64,000 nucleotides of DNA from BQJD01 sp964350265 (GCA_964350265.1 CAYGJZ010000001.1:1-64000), one strand, 5' to 3'; shown: positions 8,971 through 17,365, counted from the stretch's first letter. A program made the numbers and translations. Notes: generated by a model from the letters alone, not told the origin.

Positions 8971-9008
8971 TTGCACGAACACCGGTAAAATCAATAAAAT
9001 AGACCGGT
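8971..9008 (+). promoter_or_regulatory. Promoter of the Ser/Thr kinase gene with paired ACCGGT sites
   Basis: TTGCAC (8971-8976) and TAAAAT (8995-9000) are separated by 18 bases. Two copies of the palindromic hexamer ACCGGT lie at 8981-8986 and 9003-9008, 22 bases apart centre to centre (two helical turns), one inside the spacer and one just after the -10. This could be a binding site for a repressor of the kinase-rph-rdgB unit. The stretch is conspicuously AT-rich for this genome. Confidence 0.45.
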
Positions 9009-9093
9009 TTTCATGCAAACACGCACCGAATAATAACGTTCGATCCCCGCCCGCGGCACCTGCGCCAGCCTCCGGATCACGCCAGTTTCTGCC

Positions 9094-9996
9094 ATGGTAT
9101 CCAAGCAACGGACTCCCCTGCGAGAGGGCTACATACTTGAAGGCTACCGCGTCATGGAAGTCCTTGGCGGCGGCGGCTTCTCGTTGGTGTACCTGGCCAT
9201 GGAAGAGAGCAGCGACAGCCAGGTGGTAATCAAGGAGTATTGCCCGAAGGGACTGGTCAGCCGCATCGCCGGCGGCGAGGTGGAGCCGGTATCGGAAAAG
9301 GCCCAGGTCGGCTTCGTCCAGGGCATGAAGCAGTTCTTCTCCGAGGCCAGCGCCCTGGCCAGGCTGAAGCACCCGAACATCGTCAACGTTTCCAACATCT
9401 TCCGCGCCAACGGCACGGTCTACATGGTGATGGCCTACGAGCTGGGACGGGACCTGCGCTGGTTCATCAAGCAGTGCAACGGACAGCTCGACCAGCCCTT
9501 CATGCTGAAGGTGTTCCCGCCCATCGCCTCCGGGCTGGCGGCCCTGCACGAGGGGTCCTTCCTGCACCTGGACGTGAAGCCGGCCAACATCCTGCTGCGT
9601 GCCTCCGGGGCACCGCTGCTGCTCGACTTCGGCGCCGCGCAGACCGCCAGCAGCGGCGAGCGCTTCAGCTCCTTCCAGACCCTGACCCACGGCTTCGCCC
9701 CGCCCGAGCAGTACAACGAGGGCGAGATGGGACCGTGGTCGGACATCTACGCCCTGGGCGCCACCATGTATGCCTGCGTCACCGGCAAGTCGCCGCCGCC
9801 GGCGCTGAAACGCCAGGGCCAGGACACCATCGAGCCGATCACCCAGCAGTACGGCGAGCAGTATTCCTTCGAGATGCTGCGCGCCATCGAGTGGGCGCTT
9901 CGCCTCAACCACCGCGAACGTCCCACCAGCGTGCGCGTGTTCACCGATCTCGCGTTTTCCGACGCCTCGTCGAACCTCGAGCTCGACCCCTCTTGA
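9094..9996 (+). CDS. Hanks-type serine/threonine protein kinase, soluble
   Basis: A 300-residue eukaryotic-like kinase domain with little else. Visible are the Gly-rich loop LGGGGFSLVY (24-33), the ATP-binding Lys47 in VVIKEY, Glu84 as likely salt-bridge partner, the catalytic loop HLDVKPAN (158-165, Asp160), DFG at 178-180, and GFAPPEQY as the APE-like motif. No transmembrane segment, PASTA or other sensor domain is present, so it acts in the cytosol. It is divergent from yicC and upstream of rph and rdgB; this yicC-kinase-rph order recurs in some Proteobacteria, as far as I recall. RNA-processing or nucleotide-pool targets are plausible but only inferred from neighbours. Confidence 0.92.
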   Translation: MVSKQRTPLREGYILEGYRVMEVLGGGGFSLVYLAMEESSDSQVVIKEYCPKGLVSRIAGGEVEPVSEKAQVGFVQGMKQFFSEASALARLKHPNIVNVSNIFRANGTVYMVMAYELGRDLRWFIKQCNGQLDQPFMLKVFPPIASGLAALHEGSFLHLDVKPANILLRASGAPLLLDFGAAQTASSGERFSSFQTLTHGFAPPEQYNEGEMGPWSDIYALGATMYACVTGKSPPPALKRQGQDTIEPITQQYGEQYSFEMLRAIEWALRLNHRERPTSVRVFTDLAFSDASSNLELDPS

Positions 9997-9998
9997 CC

Positions 9999-10038
9999 TC
10001 GTCGCCGCCCGGCGACGACCGGTGCCTGCGGGCACCGG
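9999..10038 (+). repeat. Two back-to-back hairpins between the kinase gene and rph
   Basis: Directly after the kinase stop codon lie two abutting perfect inverted repeats. The first has eight-base arms TCGTCGCC/GGCGACGA (9999-10006 and 10011-10018) with a GCCC loop; the second has CCGGTGCC/GGCACCGG (10019-10026 and 10031-10038) with a TGCG loop. No T run follows, so this is not a standard terminator. It may shield the upstream mRNA from 3-prime exonucleases or set the ratio of kinase to RNase PH. Confidence 0.6.
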
Positions 10039-10064
10039 CCACCAGCCCGGATTGCCTACCCTTC

Positions 10065-10781
10065 ATGAGACCCAGTCAGCGCCAACCCGACCAACTGCGC
10101 CCGGTCACCATCGAGCGCCATTTCACCCGCCACGCCGAAGGTTCGGTGCTGGTGAGTTTCGGCGACACCCGGGTGCTGTGCACCGCCAGCGTGGAGGAGC
10201 GGGTGCCGCCCTTCCTGCGCGGCAAGCGCAGCGGCTGGGTCACCGCCGAGTACGGCATGCTGCCGCGCAGCACCCACTCGCGCATGGCCCGCGAGGCGGC
10301 CCGCGGCCGCCAGGGCGGGCGCACCCAGGAGATCCAGCGGCTGATCGGCCGCTCGCTGCGCGCGGTCACCGACCTGTCCGCGCTCGGTGAACGCACGGTG
10401 ACCCTGGACTGCGACGTCATCCAGGCCGACGGCGGTACCCGCACCGCCTCCATCACCGGCGCCTGGGTGGCGCTGGTGGATGCCCTCGACCACCTGGTCG
10501 GCGCCGGCGTGCTGCCCGCGCGGCCGCTCAGCGGCCAGGTCGCCTCGGTGTCGGTGGGCATCTTCGAAGGCCAGCCGGTGCTCGATCTCGACTATGCCGA
10601 GGACAGCGCCGCGGAAACCGACATGAACGTGGTGATGGACGATCGCCAGCGCTTCATTGAGGTCCAGGGCACGGCCGAGGGCGAGCCCTTCACCGCCGCC
10701 GAGATGCAGGCCATGCTGGCCCTCGCCGGGCAGGGCGTGGAGACGCTGATGCGCAGCCAGCTCGACGCGCTGGCGGGCTAG
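10065..10781 (+). CDS. rph: Ribonuclease PH
   Basis: Phosphorolytic 3-prime exoribonuclease that trims tRNA precursors. The 238 residues equal the length of intact E. coli RNase PH. Conserved stretches include MRPSQRQPDQLRPV, the phosphate-site region RAVTDL, DCDVIQADGGTRTASITGA, and DLDYAEDSAAETDMNVVM with the catalytic acidic residues. The ATG at 10065 follows the double hairpin by 26 bases. Four bases separate its stop from rdgB, so the two are co-transcribed, the usual rph-rdgB pair. Confidence 0.96.
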   Translation: MRPSQRQPDQLRPVTIERHFTRHAEGSVLVSFGDTRVLCTASVEERVPPFLRGKRSGWVTAEYGMLPRSTHSRMAREAARGRQGGRTQEIQRLIGRSLRAVTDLSALGERTVTLDCDVIQADGGTRTASITGAWVALVDALDHLVGAGVLPARPLSGQVASVSVGIFEGQPVLDLDYAEDSAAETDMNVVMDDRQRFIEVQGTAEGEPFTAAEMQAMLALAGQGVETLMRSQLDALAG

Positions 10782-10785
10782 CGAC

Positions 10786-11546
10786 ATGTCCCGGGTGGTC
10801 CTGGCCAGCGGCAATGCCGGCAAGCTGCGGGAGATCGCCGCCATTCTCGCCCCGCGTCGGCTCGAACTGGTGTCGCAGGCCGAGTTCGACCTGCCGCCGG
10901 TAATCGAGGATGCACCGACCTTCGTCGAGAATGCCCTGAAGAAGGCCCGCGCCGCCGCCGCCGGCACCGGCCTGGCCGCCATCGCCGACGACTCGGGGCT
11001 GGAGGTCGAGGCGCTGCACGGTGCGCCGGGGGTGCGCTCGGCCCGCTATGCCGGCGAGGGGGTCAGCGACGCCGACAACGTGGCGCGCCTGCTCGAGGCG
11101 CTGCACGGCATCGACGACCACCGTCGCGGCGCCCGCTTCGTCTGCGTGGTGGTCTACCTGCGTCATGCCCTCGACCCGGTGCCGGTGGTCTGCACGGGCA
11201 CCTGGCCGGGACGCATCCTCGCCGCGCCACGCGGCGACAACGGCTTCGGCTACGACCCGGTGTTCGCGCCGCGCGGTCTCGACACCAGCGCCGCCGAGCT
11301 CGGCGCGGCGGAGAAGAACCGCGTCAGCCATCGCGCCCGCGCCCTGGCGCAGCTCGANNNNNNNNNNNNNNNNNNNNNNNNNNNNNNNNNNNNNNNNNNN
11401 NNNNNNNNNNNNNNNNNNNNNNNNNNNNNNNNNNNNNNNNNNNNNNNNNNNNNNNNNGCGCGGCGGAGAAGAACCGCGTCAGCCATCGCGCCCGCGCCCT
11501 GGCGCAGCTCGACCGCTTCCTCGACGGCAGCGACGAGTCCGCCTGA
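10786..11546 (+). CDS. rdgB: XTP/dITP diphosphatase RdgB, interrupted by an assembly gap
   Basis: House-cleaning nucleoside triphosphatase that removes dITP and XTP. Typical motifs: LASGNAGKLREI at the start, ENALKKARAAA, AIADDSGLEVEALHGAPGVRSARY and NGFGYDPVF. A run of 100 N (11358-11457) breaks the frame. The 55 bases before it (11303-11357) are identical to the 55 after it (11458-11512). Removing the Ns and one copy (155 bases) restores a continuous frame of 201 residues ending RFLDGSDESA, close to the 197 of E. coli RdgB. The break is therefore an assembly artefact, not a mutation. hemW, often downstream, is absent here. Confidence 0.93.
11303..11512. other. Unmerged contig join: 100-N gap inside an identical 55-base overlap
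   Basis: Positions 11303-11357 and 11458-11512 are the same 55 bases, separated by exactly 100 N. A round-number gap plus a 55-base exact overlap is what a de Bruijn-graph assembler using k = 55 leaves when two contigs are scaffolded without being merged. True genomic distance is probably minus 55, so all coordinates beyond this point are inflated by about 155 bases. Confidence 0.9.
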
Positions 11547-11620
11547 AGTCGTGGTGATCCAGCGGTCACGCTGGTATTCTCCCGGCCACACCAAGAACGA
11601 CAAACCCGGGGGTTGACGAG

Positions 11621-12139
11621 ATGAACGACGCATCGCGACGCAGGCTTCTGCGTGGCATCACCGTGGCGGTTCCCGCCGCCTGGACCGCACCCAGGATCGA
11701 GTCGGTACTGTTGCCGGCCCATGCACAGACGACCACGCTGACAAGCCCACCGGCACCCGCCGTGTGCAGCGCGCAGACCCTGCAGGCGGAGGACCGGACC
11801 GGTTCCGGGGGCAGCATCGAGGCGACCGCGACGCGGGTCATCCTGCAGTCCGATGGCGCCTACATCGAGTGGGATGGGGTCGACCTTTCTGGCTGCTCGC
11901 AGCTGACGGTGTTCTACAGCAACGGCGAAGACCCGGGCGACCAGCTCAACTTCGAGTTCGGCGGCGTTCCCATCGGCAGTTCGATGTCGCTGGTGACCTT
12001 CAACGCCTGGGACGGACCCTACACCTCGGTGTCGACGCCGATCGCCGGTGTCAGCGGCACCAACACCCTGCGCCTGGTGGGTACCCAGCTCGCCACCGGA
12101 ATCTGGGTGGCGTCCATCGACCGCATCGAGATCGCCTGA
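11621..12139 (+). CDS. Exported CBM6-like carbohydrate-binding protein
   Basis: A 172-residue protein starting with a twin-arginine-like export signal (SRRRLLRG, then a moderately hydrophobic AVPAAWTAP stretch ending in LLPAHAQ). After a Thr/Pro-rich linker, residues from about 45 to the end form a beta-sandwich of the CBM6 type: LQAED, GGSIEAT near its start, GAYIEWDGVDLSG and the final ASIDRIEIA are typical of this fold. No catalytic domain is attached. It could bind polysaccharide in the periplasm or outside the cell. It sits alone between rdgB and the convergent gpmI, with a GAG ribosome site close to the ATG. Substrate unknown. Confidence 0.7.
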   Translation: MNDASRRRLLRGITVAVPAAWTAPRIESVLLPAHAQTTTLTSPPAPAVCSAQTLQAEDRTGSGGSIEATATRVILQSDGAYIEWDGVDLSGCSQLTVFYSNGEDPGDQLNFEFGGVPIGSSMSLVTFNAWDGPYTSVSTPIAGVSGTNTLRLVGTQLATGIWVASIDRIEIA

Positions 12140-12151
12140 GCCACGACCCGG

Positions 12152-12176
12152 CGGGACCGCGGATGGACTGGTCCCG
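12152..12176. other. Inverted repeat between convergent genes
   Basis: Seven-base arms CGGGACC (12152-12158) and GGTCCCG (12170-12176) with an 11-base loop, extendable through CGACC/GGTCG with a bulge. It lies in the 48-base gap between the ends of the CBM6-like gene and gpmI. It has no T run on either strand, so it is at best a weak shared terminator. Confidence 0.3.
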
Positions 12177-12187
12177 GTCGGCGGTGG

Positions 12188-13846
12188 TCAGCGCGGCGAT
12201 GCCGCGACCAGGCTGTCGGCGTAGTCCTCCGGCCGGGCGAAGCCGAGCAGTGCGGCCAGGGTCGGCGCGATGTTGCCCAGGCCGGCTCCCTCGACCTCGA
12301 CCCGCTCCAGCGCGCGGCCGCCGTACTCGGCGATGACGAAGGGCACCGGGTTGAGGGAATGGGCGGTGCGCCGGCGGGGCCGGCCCTCGTCGTCGTACAG
12401 CGGCCTGCCCGCCTTGTCGCGCTCGACCATGTCCTCGGCATTGCCGTGGTCGGCGGTCACCACCAGGCAGCCACGTGCCCGGCGCACCGCCGCCTCCACC
12501 CGCGCCAGCGACAGGTCGATGGCCTCCAGGGCGATGATGGTCGCTTCCAGCCGGCCGCTGTGTCCGACCATGTCGCCGCCGGCGAAATTGGCGCGCAGGA
12601 AGGTGAAGCGGCCGCCGTCGATGGCCTCGAGCAGGGCGTCGGCGGTCTCGGCGGCCTTCATCCACGGGCGCTGCTCGAAGGGCACGCGGTCGGAGGGAAT
12701 CTCCACGTAGGCCTCCAGCGCCGGGTCGAACATGCCCGAGCGGTTGCCGTTCCAGAAGTAGGTGACATGGCCGAACTTCTGCGTCTCGGCGCAGGCGAAC
12801 TGGCCGACGCCGCTGGCGGCGAGGTACTCGCTCAGGCAGCCCTCGGTGCGCATGGGCGTCACCAGGTAGTTGTTCGGAATGCCGAGATCGCCGTCGTAGA
12901 GCATCATGCCGGCGAAGGTCACGTTGGGCCGGCGGCCGCGGTCGAAGCCGGCGAAGTCGTCGCCCTGGTCGAAGGCCGCGCACAGTTCCACCGCCCGGTC
13001 GCCGCGGAAGTTGGCCAGGATCACCGCGTCGCCGTCGACCACCGTGCCGGCCCGGCCATCGGCCTCGGCGACCACGAAGGGCGGGATGTACTGGTCGCTC
13101 AGCTCGTCGTCCGCGGCCTGCAGGCGGGCGACCTCGTCGATGGCCGACGACACCAGCGTGGCGCGGCCGTGGACGATGGCATGGTAGCCCCGCTCGACGA
13201 TGGACCAGTCGGCGTTGTAGCGGTCCATGACGCTGATCATGCGCCCGCCGCCGCTGCCGACGGCATAGTCGAGGCCGGCCTGCCGGTGGCGCTCCAGCAC
13301 CGTCTCCAGCGTCTCGAGGTAGCGTCCGGCGCTGCGGTCGGGGACGTCGCGGCCGTCGAACAGCGCATGCACGCGCAGCCGGCGGATGCCGTCGGCGGCG
13401 GCGCGGTCGATGAGCTGGTAGAGATGGTCGACGTGGGCATGGATGTTGCCGTCGGACAACAGCCCGACCAGGTGCAGCGTGCGCCCGGCCTCCACCAGCG
13501 CCGTCGCGATGTCCTTCCACGGGCCGTCGAAGACGCTGCCGCTGGCAAAGGCGCTGTCCACCAGCTTCGGTCCCTGGTCGACCACCCGGCCGGCGCCCAT
13601 GACGTTGTGTCCCACTTCCGAGCCCCCCAGGTCGCTGTCGGTGGGCAGGCCCACCGCGGTGCCGTGGGCGCGCAGGGTGGTATAGAGCCCTTCGCCGAAC
13701 AGCCGGTCGAGGGTCGGGGTGCGGGCCAGGTGGAGGGCGTCGAAGTCGTCGCCGCGGCCGATGCCGACGCCGTCCACCACCACCAGGACCAGCGGTCCCG
13801 GGGCGGCGGTGATCTCGGGGTGCGGGGATAGCGGTTTCACCGGCAC
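12188..13846 (-). CDS. gpmI: 2,3-bisphosphoglycerate-independent phosphoglycerate mutase
   Basis: Interconverts 3- and 2-phosphoglycerate using two metal ions, part of glycolysis and gluconeogenesis. The alkaline-phosphatase-superfamily metal site is visible in LVVVDGVGIG near the start, the nucleophile Ser in DSDLGGSEVGHNVMGAG, and the second metal site in VVTADHGNAEDM. I start it at the GTG at 13846, which has AGGAG seven bases upstream; this gives 552 residues. The frame continues upstream to 13912 but that extension lacks family similarity. Together with the PPi-type phosphofructokinase it suggests a reversible, energy-saving glycolytic route. Confidence 0.93.
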   Translation of the reverse strand: MPVKPLSPHPEITAAPGPLVLVVVDGVGIGRGDDFDALHLARTPTLDRLFGEGLYTTLRAHGTAVGLPTDSDLGGSEVGHNVMGAGRVVDQGPKLVDSAFASGSVFDGPWKDIATALVEAGRTLHLVGLLSDGNIHAHVDHLYQLIDRAAADGIRRLRVHALFDGRDVPDRSAGRYLETLETVLERHRQAGLDYAVGSGGGRMISVMDRYNADWSIVERGYHAIVHGRATLVSSAIDEVARLQAADDELSDQYIPPFVVAEADGRAGTVVDGDAVILANFRGDRAVELCAAFDQGDDFAGFDRGRRPNVTFAGMMLYDGDLGIPNNYLVTPMRTEGCLSEYLAASGVGQFACAETQKFGHVTYFWNGNRSGMFDPALEAYVEIPSDRVPFEQRPWMKAAETADALLEAIDGGRFTFLRANFAGGDMVGHSGRLEATIIALEAIDLSLARVEAAVRRARGCLVVTADHGNAEDMVERDKAGRPLYDDEGRPRRRTAHSLNPVPFVIAEYGGRALERVEVEGAGLGNIAPTLAALLGFARPEDYADSLVAASPR

Positions 13847-13991
13847 GGCGCGGCTCCTGGCAGGGGTGTCTTGGGAGGGCGTGATTATACCGGCCGCCCC
13901 GGCGGGCCGCATGGCGCAAGAACCGGATTGCCGCCGTCACCCGGCGGCGCTTTGATAGGCACCCTCCCTGGTCCTTGACGGGTTGCCCAAC

Positions 13992-14900
13992 ATGTCCGTG
14001 TCGTCATCGATGAATCGCACCGAGTGGTCCTGGCTGCTGCTGCTGTCGCTGCTGTGGGGCGCGTCCTTTCCGCTGGTCGGCATCGCGCTGGCGCAGTTGC
14101 CGCCGCTCACCGTCGTCGCCGCGCGGGTGGCGCTGGCCGCCATCGCGCTGCTGGTGTTGCTGCGCCTGCGCGGCGTGGTGCTGTCCACCCTGCCCTGGCC
14201 GGAGCTGGCGGTGATGGCGGTGTTGAACAACGTCATTCCCTTTACCCTGATCACCTTCGCCCAGGACCAGATCAGCGCCGGCCTGGCGGCGACGGTGAAT
14301 GCCACCACGCCGTTGCTCACCGTGCTCGCCGCCCACTGGCTGACCCGCGACGAGCGCATCACGGCCTGGAAGCTGGCCGGCGTGGTGGTCGGCCTGGCCG
14401 GGGTGGCGGTGCTGTTCGGCGGTCCCTCGCTGGCCGAGGGCGGCACCGCGGCCGTGTTCGGCGTGCTGCTGGCGGCGGCCAGCTATGCGCTGGCGGGGTT
14501 GTACGGGCGGCGCTTCCGGCGTCGCGGCGTGTCCACCGCGGCGGCCGCCGCCGGGCAGGTCGCGGTGTCCAGCCTGGTGCTGGTGCCGCTGGCCATGCTG
14601 GTTGACCAGCCGTGGACGCTGCCGATGCCCGATGCCCGGGCATTCGCCGCCCTCGCGGTGCTGGGGCTGGCCTGCACCGCGCTGGCCTACCTGGTCTACT
14701 TCGCGCTGCTGGCCCGGGTCGGCGCCACCGGCGTCCTCCTGGTGACCTTCCTGATCCCGCCCACCGCGGTGGTGCTCGGCGTGTTGCTGCTCAACGAGAC
14801 GCTGCCGCCACGGCAACTGCTGGGCATGTGCCTGATCGGCCTCGGCCTGGCCTGTGTCGACCAGCGCCTGCCGACACGCCTCCTAGGCCGTTTCGCCTGA
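13992..14900 (+). CDS. EamA/DMT family transporter
   Basis: A 302-residue inner-membrane protein with about ten transmembrane helices arranged as two EamA repeats, beginning WSWLLLLSLLWGASFPLVG and with the second repeat from about residue 150. Drug/metabolite transporters of this family export amino acids, metabolites or drugs; the substrate cannot be read from sequence. ATG 13992 is preferred over the TTG at 13983 and the ATG at 14010. It is divergent from gpmI, and its last 18 bases overlap the convergent DUF1244 gene. Confidence 0.88.
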   Translation: MSVSSSMNRTEWSWLLLLSLLWGASFPLVGIALAQLPPLTVVAARVALAAIALLVLLRLRGVVLSTLPWPELAVMAVLNNVIPFTLITFAQDQISAGLAATVNATTPLLTVLAAHWLTRDERITAWKLAGVVVGLAGVAVLFGGPSLAEGGTAAVFGVLLAAASYALAGLYGRRFRRRGVSTAAAAAGQVAVSSLVLVPLAMLVDQPWTLPMPDARAFAALAVLGLACTALAYLVYFALLARVGATGVLLVTFLIPPTAVVLGVLLLNETLPPRQLLGMCLIGLGLACVDQRLPTRLLGRFA

Positions 14901-15197
14901 GGCCTTCTTCGCCGCCTGGCGCGCCTCGTAGGCGGCCATCTGCTCGGCGGTGGCTTCCGGCTGCGCCGCCTTCCACTCGCCGTAGGGCATGCCGTAGACC
15001 GTCTCGCGGGCGGCATCGTAGTCGACGGTCACGCCACGCTCGGCGGCGGCGGCCACGTACCACTTCGACAGGCAGTTGCGGCAGAAGTCGGCGAGGATCA
15101 TCAGGTCGATGTTCTGCGCCTCCGGGTGGTTGCGCAGGTGTTCCACCAGGCGACGGAAGACCGCGGCCTCGATCTCGGTTTGCTGATCAGCTTGCAT
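14883..15197 (-). CDS. DUF1244 family protein
   Basis: A 104-residue soluble protein of the DUF1244 family, recognised from the segment AVFRRLVEHLRNHPEAQNID and the cysteine-containing FCRNCLSKWYVAAA. The role is unknown. The start at 15197 lies inside the last bases of the upstream hydratase gene (11-base overlap), so the two are translated together. The C-terminus is an Ala-rich helix (AAYEARQAAKKASGETA). The overlap with the convergent transporter gene is 18 bases. Proteins of this family are often single-copy and conserved in Proteobacteria, which suggests a housekeeping role. Confidence 0.85.
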   Translation of the reverse strand: MQADQQTEIEAAVFRRLVEHLRNHPEAQNIDLMILADFCRNCLSKWYVAAAAERGVTVDYDAARETVYGMPYGEWKAAQPEATAEQMAAYEARQAAKKASGETA

Positions 15198-16026
15198 GGG
15201 GTTCTCCAGGGATGCGGTTCGCGGGATGGTCGATCTTGGCATCGGACAGCGCCAGGGAGACTTCACCGAGCACGCCGAAGTCGGCCACGATGTGGTCTCC
15301 GGCAGCGATGGCCACCGGCCTGCCCAGTACCCCGGTGGTGACGAGCTGGCCGGATTTCAACGTCCACCCGCGGCGCAGGGTTTCGTTGACGAACCAGGTC
15401 AGCGCGTCGAGAGGACCGCCGAGGGCATCGGCGCCGACCCCTTCCACGGCCAGTTCGCCATTCCTGTAGACGCGCACCGGGAACCGGGCGAGGTCGATCT
15501 CGCGCCACTCGCCGGCCACCGCCTCGCCGAGCACGAACTCCCGCGCACAGGCATTGTCCGCCACCAGCGCGGCGGCGCCGGCGGCCAGGAAATCGGTGAA
15601 GCGCGAGTCGGGCACCTCGATGGCCGGGAACAGCGCGTCGACGTGGTCGAGCACGCTGGCCGCGTCGAGCCCGCCGCCGTGCAGGTCCCTGCCGAAGCGG
15701 AAGCAGAACTCGGCCTCGGCCACGCGCATGCGGTTGTTGCGCATCAACAGCGTGGCCGGCGCCGGGTAGACGCGGTCGGCATACAGCCGTCCGACCAGGG
15801 GATGTTCGACGCCGATGTGGCGCTGTCCGCCGTCGCTGGTGGCGGCGATCTTCCAGCCGGCCAGCGGCACGTCGAGCAGTTGGTCGAAGCGCTGTTGCGC
15901 GGCGTAGCCATCGTCCACGCTCATCGCGCCGTAGCCGGCGGGATCGACGTGGGTGTCGTCGCGCCACGCCGTGGCCAGCGTCTCGGCCAGGGTGCTGGCG
16001 AGGTGGGTGGGGTCTGCCGGGTTCAT
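15187..16026 (-). CDS. 2-keto-4-pentenoate hydratase / FAH-superfamily protein
   Basis: A 279-residue enzyme of the fumarylacetoacetate hydrolase superfamily, MhpD/hydratase branch. Members add water to 2-hydroxypenta-2,4-dienoates or decarboxylate oxaloacetate-like acids. Visible hallmarks are the metal-ligand region VAEAEFCFRFGRDL with two Glu and the later FPAIEVPDSRF, giving the E-x-E...E pattern typical of the fold, and the GWKIAATS segment. No ring-cleavage dioxygenase is nearby, so aromatic degradation is not supported by context. It is coupled to the DUF1244 gene. Confidence 0.82.
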   Translation of the reverse strand: MNPADPTHLASTLAETLATAWRDDTHVDPAGYGAMSVDDGYAAQQRFDQLLDVPLAGWKIAATSDGGQRHIGVEHPLVGRLYADRVYPAPATLLMRNNRMRVAEAEFCFRFGRDLHGGGLDAASVLDHVDALFPAIEVPDSRFTDFLAAGAAALVADNACAREFVLGEAVAGEWREIDLARFPVRVYRNGELAVEGVGADALGGPLDALTWFVNETLRRGWTLKSGQLVTTGVLGRPVAIAAGDHIVADFGVLGEVSLALSDAKIDHPANRIPGEPHAS

Positions 16027-16186
16027 CGGGCAAGTGTGTCACAGCCTCCGCGTACCTGTCATCGTGCCAAGACGGCACAGTGGCAGCATCGCGCGAGGAA
16101 CAATTGTGACTATCGCGGCGGCCATGTTTGCGCACATACTTGCATCGTCCCGTTGCTCTTCGCCCTGCCTGTCACTGGATGAATCC

Positions 16187-17365
16187 ATGAAGCCGACCTT
16201 TGCCGACCGCATCAACGACGTGCCGCGTTCCTTCCTGCGCGAGATCCTCAAGGTGGCGATCAACGACAAGGTCATCTCCTTCGCCGGCGGCCTGCCCAAC
16301 CGCGCCCTGTTTCCGGCCGCGGCGATCCGCGCCGCCGCCGACCGCGTGTTCGCCGAGGACGCCGGCTCCGCCCTGCAGTACGGTGGCTCGGAAGGCTACC
16401 GCCCGCTGCGCGAGTGGATCGCGGCACGCTACCTCGACCAGCGTGGCATGGCGGTGGATGCCGACGACGTGCTCATCACCACCGGCTCCCAGCAGGGTCT
16501 CGACCTGCTTGGCAAGGTGCTGCTCAACGAGGGCGACACGGTGGCCATCGAGGAACCGGGCTACCTCGGCGCCATCCAGGCCTTCTCCGTCTACCGGCCA
16601 CGCTTCGCGCCGGTGCCGCTCCTGGCCAGCGGGGTCGACACCGCTGCCCTGGCGACGGTGGTTGCCGAGCGCGCGCCGCGCCTGTTCTACACCGTGCCGA
16701 ACTTCCAGAACCCCACCGGAGGCAGCTACGACGACGCCTGCCGGCAGACGGTGGCGCGCATCATCGACGGCTCGAACTGCCTGCTGGTGGAGGACGATCC
16801 CTACCACGAGCTGCGCTTCGCCGGCTCGCCGTCTGCGTCCTTCGGCAGCCTGGCGCCGGCACACACGGTGATGCTCGGTTCGTTCTCCAAGATCGTGGCA
16901 CCGTCGCTGCGGGTGGGCTGGCTGGTGGCGCGGGGCGAGCTGATGGACAAGCTGGTGGTGGCCAAGCAGGCCACCGATCTGCATACCAGCGAGATCACCC
17001 AGCGCATCGTGCACCGCTACCTGCTGGACAACGACATCGATGCCCACGTCGCCCTGATCCGCGAACGCTACGGCGCCCAGTGCGCCGCCATGCTCGAGGC
17101 GCTGGACCGCTACCTGCCCGGCCACTGCCACTACACCCGGCCCGATGGCGGCATGTTCGCCTGGGTGACGGTGGAAGGCTGTTCATCGATGACGCTGTTC
17201 GACCGCGCCATCGCCGCCGGGGTCGCCTTCGTGCCCGGCCTGCCGTTCTATACCGGGACGCCCCGCGAGGACACCTTGCGCCTGAACTTCTCCTGCGCCG
17301 ACGAGGCGACCATCGAAACCGGCGTGCAACGGCTGGCGGAAAGCCTGCGCGCGCTGGCGGCCTGA
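16187..17365 (+). CDS. PLP-dependent aminotransferase, LysN/2-aminoadipate type
   Basis: A fold-type I aminotransferase of 392 residues without the GntR domain of MocR regulators. Key sites: SFAGGLPNRALFP near the N-terminus, Tyr126 and the NPTG loop in FYTVPNFQNPTGG, Asp203/204 with Tyr206 in VEDDPYHELRF, the PLP-binding Lys235 in GSFSKIVAPSLRVGW, and Arg at the C-terminus (LRLNFS). Relatives transaminate 2-aminoadipate, leucine or aromatic amino acids to 2-oxo acids. The frame is open further upstream, but this ATG starts the family similarity. It is divergent from the hydratase gene; no tight operon partner. Confidence 0.88.
   Translation: MKPTFADRINDVPRSFLREILKVAINDKVISFAGGLPNRALFPAAAIRAAADRVFAEDAGSALQYGGSEGYRPLREWIAARYLDQRGMAVDADDVLITTGSQQGLDLLGKVLLNEGDTVAIEEPGYLGAIQAFSVYRPRFAPVPLLASGVDTAALATVVAERAPRLFYTVPNFQNPTGGSYDDACRQTVARIIDGSNCLLVEDDPYHELRFAGSPSASFGSLAPAHTVMLGSFSKIVAPSLRVGWLVARGELMDKLVVAKQATDLHTSEITQRIVHRYLLDNDIDAHVALIRERYGAQCAAMLEALDRYLPGHCHYTRPDGGMFAWVTVEGCSSMTLFDRAIAAGVAFVPGLPFYTGTPREDTLRLNFSCADEATIETGVQRLAESLRALAA

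Noticed and set aside
11250..11722. Frames running through the N gap
   Set aside because: They contain undefined residues from the 100 N and come from the assembly artefact in rdgB.
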